Shown in pieces: positions 8,185-14,985 of a stretch of DNA of 64,000 bases. A program made the position numbers and the translations under genes. The DNA is taken from the NCBI RefSeq assembly GCF_002091715.1, contig NZ_BDAG01000039.1, positions 1 through 64,000 of the forward strand. Direction: 5' to 3'. The first letter of the stretch is position 1; the number at the start of each line of letters is the position of its first letter. The notes beneath the pieces were generated by a model. It was not told the origin of the DNA and searched no databases. It was given only the letters and a program-made list of their open reading frames with translations. This DNA is from Pseudomonas migulae NBRC 103157 (lineage in GTDB: Bacteria; Pseudomonadota; Gammaproteobacteria; Pseudomonadales; Pseudomonadaceae).

Positions 8185-9575
8185 CTTGTCATCGCCCGAT
8201 GCAGCAAGCGGTCGAGCAGGGCGATGCCCAAATCGATTTCCGGATAGCTGATTTCCAGCGACGGCGCGAGGGTGATGACGTTCTTGTAGTAACCGCCTAC
8301 ATCGAGAATCAGGCCCAGGCGTTTACCGTCGATTTCGATGTCGCCCTTCATGCCTTCTTCGACCATGAAATCGAGCGTGGCCTTGTCCGGAGTGAAACCG
8401 TCCGGGCCGCAGATTTCGCAGCGCAGCGCCAGGCCCAAGCCGTCGACGTCGCCGATGATCGGGTAGCGTTTCTGCAAGTCCTTCAAGCCTTCAAGGAAGT
8501 ACTTGCCCTTGTTCATGACCATCGCGCCGTAGTCGACTTCGCTGGTCATCTTGAGCATTTCCAGGCCCACCGCCGTGCCCAACGGGTTGGAAGCGAACGT
8601 CGAGTGGGTCGAGCCTGGCGGGAAGATTTTCGGGTTGATCAGCTCTTCTTTCGCCCAGATGCCGCCCAGTGGATTGAGGCCGTTGGTCAGCGCTTTACCG
8701 AAGACGATGACGTCGGGTTTGACGTCGAAGTGCTCGATCGACCACAGCTTGCCGGTGCGATAGAAGCCCATCTGGATTTCGTCGACGACCATCAGAACGC
8801 CGTGCTGGTCGAGCACATGCTTGAGTTCGCTGTAGAAGTTCATCGGCGGAATCACGTAGCCGCCGGTGCCCTGGATCGGCTCGACGTAGAACGCGGCGTA
8901 TTCGCTCTGGCCGACTTTCGGGTCCCAGACGCCGTTGTATTCGGTCTCGAACAAACGGGCGAATTGCTGCACGCAATGGCTGCCATATTCTTCCTTGGTC
9001 ATGCCTTTCGGGCCACGGAAGTGATACGGGAATGGAATGAAATTGGCGCGCTCGCCGAAGTGGCCGTAGCGGCGGCGATAGCGGTAGCTGGAGGTGATCG
9101 ACGAGGCGCCGAGTGTACGTCCGTGGTAACCGCCCTCGAACGCGAACATCAGGCTCTTGCCGTTGGTGGCGTTACGCACGACTTTCAGCGAGTCCTCGAT
9201 GGACTGCGACCCGCCGACGTTGAAGTGCACGCGACCGTCGAGGCCGAATTTTTTCTTCGCGTCGACCGCGATCATTTCCGAGAGCTCGATCTTGCCTTTG
9301 TGCAGGTACTGGCTGGCGATTTGCGGCAGCGTATCGATCTGCTGTTTCAGCGCATTGTTCAGGCGCGGGTTGGCGTAACCGAAGTTGACCGCCGAGTACC
9401 ACATTTGCAAATCGAGGTAGGCCTGGTCTTCGGTGTCCCAGACGTAGGAGCCTTCGCATCGGCTGAAGATACGCGGCGGGTCGATGTAGTGAACGGTGTC
9501 TCCGTAGGAGCAGTATTTGGCTTCTTTATCCAGGAGGATCTGGTCTTCTGCGGTGGCGATTCGAATATCAGACAT
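8181..9575 (-). CDS. class III PLP-dependent aminotransferase
   Basis: A 464-residue fold-type I aminotransferase of the acetylornithine/4-aminobutyrate group. D265 in VVDEIQMG contacts the PLP ring nitrogen, and K294 in FGKALTNG should form the Schiff base. The phosphate loop lies around GGSQSIEDS at 121-129, and GSTHSTFASNPLG follows from 321. It overlaps the HAD gene by eight bases and the hydrolase by four. It should transfer an amino group to an aldehyde or ketone of unknown structure. It is not in an arginine or GABA context, so an ordinary argD or gabT role is unlikely. Confidence 0.9.
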   Translation of the reverse strand: MSDIRIATAEDQILLDKEAKYCSYGDTVHYIDPPRIFSRCEGSYVWDTEDQAYLDLQMWYSAVNFGYANPRLNNALKQQIDTLPQIASQYLHKGKIELSEMIAVDAKKKFGLDGRVHFNVGGSQSIEDSLKVVRNATNGKSLMFAFEGGYHGRTLGASSITSSYRYRRRYGHFGERANFIPFPYHFRGPKGMTKEEYGSHCVQQFARLFETEYNGVWDPKVGQSEYAAFYVEPIQGTGGYVIPPMNFYSELKHVLDQHGVLMVVDEIQMGFYRTGKLWSIEHFDVKPDVIVFGKALTNGLNPLGGIWAKEELINPKIFPPGSTHSTFASNPLGTAVGLEMLKMTSEVDYGAMVMNKGKYFLEGLKDLQKRYPIIGDVDGLGLALRCEICGPDGFTPDKATLDFMVEEGMKGDIEIDGKRLGLILDVGGYYKNVITLAPSLEISYPEIDLGIALLDRLLHRAMTR

Positions 9576-10266
9576 GGTGGAGGAGTTCCTGTGTTTCTAC
9601 GTTGAAAGAGGTGGCGTTGGCGGCGTTGGCGCTTGGCAGCAAGGCCAGCAGCGCAGGCAGATCGGCGAAGCTGTCGAAGCGCGCATAGGCGATGCCGTTG
9701 CGCTCGCAGTGCTCGGCCAGGCGATCCTTGGCGAACACGAAATCGGCGGTGGCGGCCACGCACATGTCGGACTGGCCGTCGCCGATCACCAGCACCCGTT
9801 TGGCGCTGGGGGTGGATTTGCATTTGCAGTTGCCGGAGGCGGCGCGGCAGGCGTCGCTGGCATGCGGGAAGTCGATGCGCCAACTGTCGTGATCGAGCTG
9901 GCGCAGGCGATTGGCGAGGATCGGCAAGAGGCTGACGTAGTTGCGCGCCAGGATCCGTGCGATGCCTTGTTCGATGCCGTCGCTGACCACTTCGAGGGAA
10001 GCGCCGAGACCGATCACGTGGTCGACGAAGTCGGGGAAGTCCGGGTCGATCTCGACCGTGTCGAAGAACCTAAGCAGCTCGGACGGTGTGGCCTTGACCA
10101 GCGAGAGCTGGCGGCTGAGGCATTCACGGGAACCGATGTCGCCCGCCAGCCACTCGTTTTCGATCGCTTCCCAGCTCGGGTCGGCGAACCGTTGGAGGAT
10201 GCTGTCGATCACGTCAGTGCGGGTGATGGTCCCGTCGAAATCACACACGATATGCCAGTCAATCAT
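9568..10266 (-). CDS. HAD-IB (MtnX-like) phosphatase
   Basis: A 232-residue HAD phosphatase. Motif I is D9-F-D11-G-T, motif II is the Ser of VVSDG (S95), and motifs III/IV are K157 and GDGQSD (163-167). A small cap region carries the cluster C140, C147, C149, reminiscent of the metal-binding cap of MtnX-type and phosphoserine-phosphatase-like enzymes. It is the first gene of the six-gene operon, about 53 nt downstream of the predicted sigma54 transcription start; AGGTAA precedes the ATG. Being first, it likely acts early, producing a dephosphorylated carbonyl or alcohol for the next enzymes. A methionine-salvage role is unlikely because no other mtn gene is present. Confidence 0.85.
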   Translation of the reverse strand: MIDWHIVCDFDGTITRTDVIDSILQRFADPSWEAIENEWLAGDIGSRECLSRQLSLVKATPSELLRFFDTVEIDPDFPDFVDHVIGLGASLEVVSDGIEQGIARILARNYVSLLPILANRLRQLDHDSWRIDFPHASDACRAASGNCKCKSTPSAKRVLVIGDGQSDMCVAATADFVFAKDRLAEHCERNGIAYARFDSFADLPALLALLPSANAANATSFNVETQELLHHV

Positions 10267-10329
10267 CTGCGTTACCTATCTTGTAAAAAGTGTGCGCCGG
10301 GTGTGCTGTCTGCGCTGCAAAGGGGGTAG

Positions 10330-10345
10330 AGCAGGGACTGTGCCA
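10330..10345 (-). promoter_or_regulatory. predicted sigma54 promoter of the six-gene operon
   Basis: On the minus strand the sequence reads TGGCAC, then AGTCC, then CTGCT. This matches the sigma54 consensus TGGCAC-N5-TTGCW with one mismatch and the exact GG-N10-GC spacing. Transcription would begin near 10319, about 53 nt before the HAD start codon. The operon itself encodes an NtrC-type activator, so autoactivation is expected. Confidence 0.8.
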
Positions 10346-10399
10346 ACCGGGTTTGGCCCAGCGGGGGCGGGGTTCTGGCGTGTGTACGTGCCTTCGAAG

Positions 10400-10424
10400 C
10401 TACAATTTTTGTAGGTCGCTACAA
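10400..10424. promoter_or_regulatory. overlapping dyads, predicted activator (UAS) site
   Basis: Three half-sites occur in a row: CTACAA (10400-10405), TTGTAG (10409-10414) and CTACAA (10419-10424). They form two perfect inverted repeats sharing the middle arm, with 3- and 4-bp spacers. The centre lies about 80 bp upstream of the -12 GC of the sigma54 promoter, a usual place for an NtrC-type binding site. It also lies upstream of the divergent MipA gene and could regulate both. Confidence 0.65.
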
Positions 10425-10497
10425 ACAACATGAGTGCTTGCGCCGGGAGCGCGATCCGGGGATTGATGCGCGCATGTCCCGTTCAAGGAATTGCCTC

Positions 10498-11256
10498 ATG
10501 TCGAGGATCACTGTCGCTCTATTCACCGCGCTGACGTGCCTTTCGGCCAACGTTTCAGCAGACGGCATCACCGGTGAGGCCGGAGCTGGCCTCAGCTATC
10601 AGCCACACGATCCAACAGGCAGCCGTTACGAAACCCGACCCGTGCCGTACGTCGATCTGGACTGGGGCGATGTCAGCCTGAGTACCGATGACGGGCTGAC
10701 ATGGGACGCGTTCAAGGCAAGCGGCTTCAGCGCCGGTCCGTTCCTGAATTACCTGCAGGGACGGACCTCCAACGGCGAGCTGCAAGGCTTGCGCGATGTG
10801 CCGGACATGGGCGAAGTGGGTGGGTTTGTGCAGTACGCGCCGGCCGACTTCTGGCGGGTATTTGCTTCGGTTGGCCAGGCGGTCGGCGGGCGAGGCGGGC
10901 AGGGCGGGGTATTGGGACGGCTGGGTGGGGAGGTGGGTTATCCACTGGGTGGCGGGGTGATCGGCAGCTCAAACCTGACCGCGCATTTTGCCGATGCGCG
11001 GCAGAGTCAGACGTTCTTCGGCGTCAGTGCCGACGAGTCTCAAGCCTCGGGGATCCGCCCGTACAATGCCGGCGGTGGCTTGCAGAATGTGGCGCTCACC
11101 CAGAGCTTCGAATTTCCCCTGGCGCCGCAATGGTCACTGCTGACGAGCGCGAGCTGGATTCACCTGACAGGGGCGGCGGATAGCAGCATTGTCAAAGCGG
11201 TCGGGGATACCAACCAGGGGGAGGTGCAGGCGGCGGTGGCTTACAAGTTTGACTAG
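10498..11256 (+). CDS. MipA/OmpV family outer-membrane protein
   Basis: A 252-residue protein with a Sec signal peptide (1-21, cleaved after VSA). The body is Gly-rich and beta-structured, with alternating aromatic strands and a terminal F-D, and fits the MipA/OmpV beta-barrel family. AAGGAA precedes the chosen ATG; an upstream in-frame start would place residues before the signal peptide. It is divergent from the sigma54 operon and separated by 231 bp that hold the dyad. The family is often induced by envelope stress or antibiotics; the pore substrate is unknown. A REPIN follows the gene. Confidence 0.85.
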   Translation: MSRITVALFTALTCLSANVSADGITGEAGAGLSYQPHDPTGSRYETRPVPYVDLDWGDVSLSTDDGLTWDAFKASGFSAGPFLNYLQGRTSNGELQGLRDVPDMGEVGGFVQYAPADFWRVFASVGQAVGGRGGQGGVLGRLGGEVGYPLGGGVIGSSNLTAHFADARQSQTFFGVSADESQASGIRPYNAGGGLQNVALTQSFEFPLAPQWSLLTSASWIHLTGAADSSIVKAVGDTNQGEVQAAVAYKFD

Positions 11257-11277
11257 AAAGGTTCATTGGCTGGTCTG

Positions 11278-11370
11278 ACGCCTTCGCGAGCAAGCCCGCT
11301 CCCACATTCGATTGCATTCTTACTGGAAGAACGCGGTCACCTGTGGGAGCGGGCTTGCTCGCGAAGGCGT
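11278..11370. repeat. REPIN (GCGGGCTTGCTCGCGAAGG type)
   Basis: Two perfectly complementary 29-nt arms (11278-11306 and 11342-11370) are separated by 35 bp. They carry the TGTGGGAGCGGGCTTGCTCG variant of the Pseudomonas REP. The element lies between convergent genes. Confidence 0.9.
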
Positions 11371-11389
11371 CCTTGAATTCAACGGATAT

Positions 11390-11806
11390 TCAACTTTCTT
11401 CACCCTCGGCCAGCAACGCAATCCCCCCCATGATCACCGCCACACCCACCCAGTGCAGCACGCTGATCTGCTCGCCCAGCCCCAGCCAAGACCCAAGCAA
11501 AACCCCGACGAACACCAGCGAACTCAACGGAAACGCCAGCGAAAGGCTGCTGCGCCGCAATATCAGCATCCACACGAAAAACGCCCCGATGTAACAGGCA
11601 ATCGCCAGCCATACCCCCGGATTGACCGCAACGGCCATCAGCCACTTCAGGTTGAAATCCATCTGCCCCAGTTGATCGCCGCCCACCTTCGTGGCGATCT
11701 GCCCGGCACTTTCAAAAGCGATCAACAGCGCCCATAGCACGAGGGTGCCGAGGCGCTCATGCAGCCAGTCGGTCTTGCCTCTGATCATCGATTGAGCCTC
11801 ATGCAT
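11390..11806 (-). CDS. EamA/SMR-like 4-TM transporter subunit
   Basis: A 138-residue protein with four hydrophobic helices, ending in WVGVAVIMGGIALLA, typical of half-size drug/metabolite (EamA, ArnE/F-like) proteins. It overlaps the upstream 4-TM gene by eight bases, so the two are coupled and probably form a heterodimer, since one 4-TM protein is half of a functional DMT unit. The ATG at 11806 fits best; an in-frame ATG at 11788 is possible. It lies downstream of an arginase-like gene in the same unit. The substrate is unknown; guanidino compounds or polyamines are guesses from the neighbour. Confidence 0.8.
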   Translation of the reverse strand: MHEAQSMIRGKTDWLHERLGTLVLWALLIAFESAGQIATKVGGDQLGQMDFNLKWLMAVAVNPGVWLAIACYIGAFFVWMLILRRSSLSLAFPLSSLVFVGVLLGSWLGLGEQISVLHWVGVAVIMGGIALLAEGEES

Positions 11807-12173
11807 GGGCGACACACACGAGCATCACGCCCGCCGTAATCACTAAGGTGCCGAGCCAGCGCCGACGACTCACGGTTTCGCCGAGTATCAGTTTGCCGGC
11901 CAGCACCACCCCGCAATACGCCAGCGCCGCAGCCGGAAACAGCAGGCTCAGCGGCGCGCGGGAGAGGGCTTCGAGCCAGACAAAAAACTCGATCACGTAG
12001 GCGCCGATCCCGCACCACAACAGCGGCGCGTTGAACACCTGGCCCCAGAACGCATTCAGGCGAAAACCGCCTTCAAGTTCCGGCAAACGGTCGAGTCCGA
12101 GCTTGAAACAGAGCTGGCCAATGACGTCCAGCACGATGGAAAACGCCACCAGCACAATCACGGTAATGGTCAT
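11799..12173 (-). CDS. EamA/SMR-like 4-TM transporter subunit
   Basis: A 124-residue protein with four predicted helices. The N-terminus is MTITVIVLVAFSIVLDVIGQ and the last helix reads LGTLVITAGVMLVCVA. It contains a conserved-looking E in YVIEFFVWLEAL. The ATG at 12173 overlaps the stop of the arginase-like gene by four bases. It pairs with the next gene as a presumed heterodimeric DMT exporter or flippase, in the way ArnE pairs with ArnF. A longer upstream frame would only shadow the arginase-like gene and was not used. Confidence 0.8.
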   Translation of the reverse strand: MTITVIVLVAFSIVLDVIGQLCFKLGLDRLPELEGGFRLNAFWGQVFNAPLLWCGIGAYVIEFFVWLEALSRAPLSLLFPAAALAYCGVVLAGKLILGETVSRRRWLGTLVITAGVMLVCVAHA

Positions 12174-13090
12174 GGGAACAGCTCCTCGAACAGCTCGATC
12201 AGTGCCTGATTGGTGGCCGAGTTTCGCAGCAGATCGTCTGCGCTCCAGCGTTCCGCCGGCGGCTGGTCGGCCTTGGCTTCCCAGCGTTTGAAGGCGTTGC
12301 TGAAAGCGGGGCGGGCGTATTCGCCGCAGATGTCGATGCCGATGATCCGCTTGTTTGCGGCCAGTGCGCGTATCGCTTGCAGCAGATGGCTCAGGCGCAT
12401 ACCGCCCTGATCCCAGTTGGTCGCCGCGTCTTCGCAGGCCAGGACGTCTTTGTCGATGGTGATCCACACCGCCTCGGTGGGCAGGCTGGTGATCAACTGA
12501 TCGAGAAACACCGGCCAATCCAGCTCGGCGAGGTTGCGCCAGTGCAGCTGGTTTTCCTGTTGCTGATGACCGGCGCCATCGCCGACCCGGCCCCAGACTT
12601 TCGAGGGCGGATGCTGCCACGGAAACAGCTGCAACACCCCGCGTTTCAGGGCGCTGAGGTTGCCGCCCTTGAGTTGCGGATTTTGCAGGTCATCGCTGCA
12701 CGGGCCGAGGGTGACGATGCGCTGGATGTTCGGCAGTTTCAGCGCCTGGTTGACCCACGAACCGCAATGCCGACGCGGGGCGAAGTGGACCCAGTCGGGG
12801 TGATTGTCGAAGTGGATCAGGCTCACCGGCGCTGGCAAGTCAGTGAGAAAAGCCGGGGTCAAGTGGTGGTAATCGCCGGAGCCGACGAAGAAGATTTCCG
12901 GTTGCGGGCCGCTGTGGCGCGGACGTTGTTGCAGGCGTTCGGCGAAGCGGCGCCAGGTGCGTTCGCTGGACCAGAGTCGCAATTTCGGGCCGAGGTCGAG
13001 CAGGTCCAGGCGTTTCGCGCGGCCGCTGTCGAGCAACCGTGCGATGGGGGCCTGGGCAGTCAGGCTATGGTCGAGATCTAAAATGTTCAA
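12170..13090 (-). CDS. arginase-like (ureohydrolase superfamily) protein
   Basis: A 306-residue protein with metal-binding signatures of the arginase/agmatinase superfamily. These are GSGDYHH near residue 72, HFDNHPDW (a D-x-H-x-D site) near 93-100, and TIDKDVL (D-x-D) near 215. No arginase-specific substrate loop is evident, so the substrate is open. The start is TTG at 13090; no ATG or GTG gives the MNILDLDHS N-terminus. It is the first gene of a three-gene unit coupled to two 4-TM transporter genes by a 4-bp overlap, which suggests a catabolic or detoxification step linked to export. Confidence 0.75.
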   Translation of the reverse strand: MNILDLDHSLTAQAPIARLLDSGRAKRLDLLDLGPKLRLWSSERTWRRFAERLQQRPRHSGPQPEIFFVGSGDYHHLTPAFLTDLPAPVSLIHFDNHPDWVHFAPRRHCGSWVNQALKLPNIQRIVTLGPCSDDLQNPQLKGGNLSALKRGVLQLFPWQHPPSKVWGRVGDGAGHQQQENQLHWRNLAELDWPVFLDQLITSLPTEAVWITIDKDVLACEDAATNWDQGGMRLSHLLQAIRALAANKRIIGIDICGEYARPAFSNAFKRWEAKADQPPAERWSADDLLRNSATNQALIELFEELFP

Positions 13091-13217
13091 GGTCGCAATT
13101 CACCCTTGGCAGACCCTCCCAGACACCGGCTCCATCCATCATGAAGGCCGGCCGAGGGGGCTTTTGGGGGTAAATGCAAGGGGCGGGCCAGCCATGCCGG
13201 ATGTACCCGTTCCCCCT

Positions 13218-13307
13218 TGTAGGAGCCGGCTTGCTGGCGATGGCGGTGTGTCAGTCAACATCGATGCCGACTGACACACCGCCATCGCCAGCAAGCCGGC
13301 TCCTACA
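13218..13307. repeat. REPIN (GCCGGCTTGCTGGCGATGG type), 39-bp arms
   Basis: Perfect 39-nt arms (13218-13256, 13269-13307) with a 12-nt loop. The inner ends contain GTGTGTCAGTC, an extension also found in the elements at 27415 and 59053. It occupies most of the gap between the arginase-like gene and glpM. Confidence 0.92.
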
Positions 13308-13318
13308 GGAGGGTGTGG

Positions 13319-13657
13319 TCAGGTCTGGAAGCGAACCCAGACGCTGACGAGGATCGTAGCCGCGACCAACCACGCCACCGCCGCCACGGCGAGCGAAGCT
13401 TCCAGCCGCATTCGGTCAACCATCACGTATAGGGTTGCGAGATAGATGAAGTACGGAATGATCGACCACATGCCAAACACAATCGTGGTCTTCAAGTCGT
13501 CCTGCGAGCGGCCCTTGCCGACGATGTAGTGCGCAATCAGCGCAAAGGTCGGAAACAGCGGCACTAGGCCGGCGATGTAATAGTTTTTGGTCTTGGCCAG
13601 CGCAGCGAGGATCAACACCACCGCTGCGCCCAGGGTTGCCTTGAGCATCAGGTCCAT
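13319..13657 (-). CDS. glpM: GlpM family membrane protein
   Basis: A 112-residue protein with four transmembrane helices, matching GlpM of P. aeruginosa in length and in the TKNYYIAGLVPLFPTFALIAH region. GlpM was reported to affect alginate production, but its biochemical role is not settled. Its ATG shares one base with the aauR stop codon, so it appears co-transcribed with aauSR. In P. aeruginosa glpM lies beside glpD. Here the aat/aau cluster sits between them, which suggests insertion of that cluster or a rearrangement. Confidence 0.85.
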   Translation of the reverse strand: MDLMLKATLGAAVVLILAALAKTKNYYIAGLVPLFPTFALIAHYIVGKGRSQDDLKTTIVFGMWSIIPYFIYLATLYVMVDRMRLEASLAVAAVAWLVAATILVSVWVRFQT

Positions 13658-14985
13658 CAGTGGCTCAATCCGTACTTCTTCACTTTGTCGAACAGGGTGG
13701 TTTTGGCCATGCCCAGTTCCAGGCTGGCCTGGGTCAGGTTGCCGCCGCTGCGTTGCAAGGCATCGCTGAGCAGGTTGCGTTCGAAGGCTTCCACCGCTTC
13801 GGCGAAGGCCAGGCCCTGATTGCTGCCGCTGGCGCCGGACTTCTTGAAGGCCGGCAAACCGAGGGCATACCGTTCGGCAACGTTGCGAAGTTCACGGACG
13901 TTGCCCGGCCAGTCGTGGCTCATCAGGTTCGACACGGTCTGGTTGTCCAGCTCCGGCACCGCGCGGTCGAAGCGCAATGACGACTGCTGCAGGAAGTGTT
14001 CGAACAGTTGCAGGATGTCTTCGCGGCGTTCGCGCAACGGCGGCAGTTCCAGGGTCACCACATTCAGGCGGTAATACAGGTCGCTGCGGAATTCGCCGGC
14101 CTTGCTCGACTCGTCGAGGTCGGATTTGGTCGCTGCGATCACCCGGCAATCCACCGCCACGCTCTGGTTCGAGCCGAGGCGTTCGAGGGTGCGTTCCTGC
14201 AACACCCGCAGCAGTTTGATCTGCAACGGCAGCGGCATGCTTTCCACTTCGTCGAGGAACAGCGTACCGCCATCGGCGTGTTCGATCTTGCCGATCCGCC
14301 GCTTGCCGGCACCCGTGAAAGCGTTGGCTTCATGGCCGAAGATTTCGCTTTCGAACAGGTTCTCGGGCAATCCTCCGCAGTTCAGCGCGACGAATTGCTT
14401 GGTGTGCCGCCGACTGAAGTCGTGCAGGCAACGCGCGACCAATTCTTTACCGGTGCCGGTCTCGCCTTCGATCAGCACATTGGCCGAGGTGTCGGCGACA
14501 TTGGCGATCAGTTCCCGCAGGTTCTGCATCGCTGGCGAGCGACCGATGATCCGGCCTTCCAGGGAATCCCGCTCCGCCAGTTGCCGACGCAGCGAAGAGA
14601 CTTCCCGCGCGAGGCTGCGTTGCTCCAGCGCGCGACGTGCCACATCCACCAGCCGTTCCGGAGAGAAGGGTTTCTCCATGAAGTCATAGGCGCCTTTTTG
14701 CATCGCGCCGACGGCCATGGAGATGTCGCCGTGGCCGGTAATCAGCACCACCGGCAGGCTGCGATCGCGAGCCTTGAGCCGGGTCAGGAGCTCAAGACCA
14801 TCGATGCCCGGCAGGCGAATATCGCTGATGACGATGCCGGCAAAGTTGTCGCCGACTCGCTCCAGCGCTTCTTCGGCACTGCCCACGCCGACGCAGGGAA
14901 TGTCTTCCAGGGTCAGCGCCTGTTGGCAACCGAGCAGCACATGGGGGTCGTCTTCGACGATCAGCACACTAAGGTCGTTGTTCAT
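13657..14985 (-). CDS. aauR: AauR, sigma54-dependent response regulator
   Basis: A 442-residue DctD-type regulator: receiver with D55, AAA+ domain with Walker A GETGTGKE (174-181), and a C-terminal Fis-type HTH. The sigma54 loop reads NAFTGA (221-226) instead of GAFTGA. Four-base overlap with aauS. In P. putida AauRS controls uptake and use of glutamate and aspartate and binds TTCGG-N4-CCGAA. Two such boxes lie upstream of aatJ in this window, supporting the name. Confidence 0.9.
   Translation of the reverse strand: MNNDLSVLIVEDDPHVLLGCQQALTLEDIPCVGVGSAEEALERVGDNFAGIVISDIRLPGIDGLELLTRLKARDRSLPVVLITGHGDISMAVGAMQKGAYDFMEKPFSPERLVDVARRALEQRSLAREVSSLRRQLAERDSLEGRIIGRSPAMQNLRELIANVADTSANVLIEGETGTGKELVARCLHDFSRRHTKQFVALNCGGLPENLFESEIFGHEANAFTGAGKRRIGKIEHADGGTLFLDEVESMPLPLQIKLLRVLQERTLERLGSNQSVAVDCRVIAATKSDLDESSKAGEFRSDLYYRLNVVTLELPPLRERREDILQLFEHFLQQSSLRFDRAVPELDNQTVSNLMSHDWPGNVRELRNVAERYALGLPAFKKSGASGSNQGLAFAEAVEAFERNLLSDALQRSGGNLTQASLELGMAKTTLFDKVKKYGLSH

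Noticed and set aside
8199..9605. A long open frame opposite the aminotransferase
   Set aside because: Antisense to a well-supported class III aminotransferase; an artefact of GC-rich codon use.
12170..12620. A longer reading of the first 4-TM gene extending into the arginase-like gene
   Set aside because: The arginase-like frame has metal motifs and the 4-TM protein has a proper start at 12173.
13657..14985. AauR as a non-sigma54 regulator because GAFTGA reads NAFTGA
   Set aside because: The FTGA core is intact and the sigma54 promoter of the target supports normal function.
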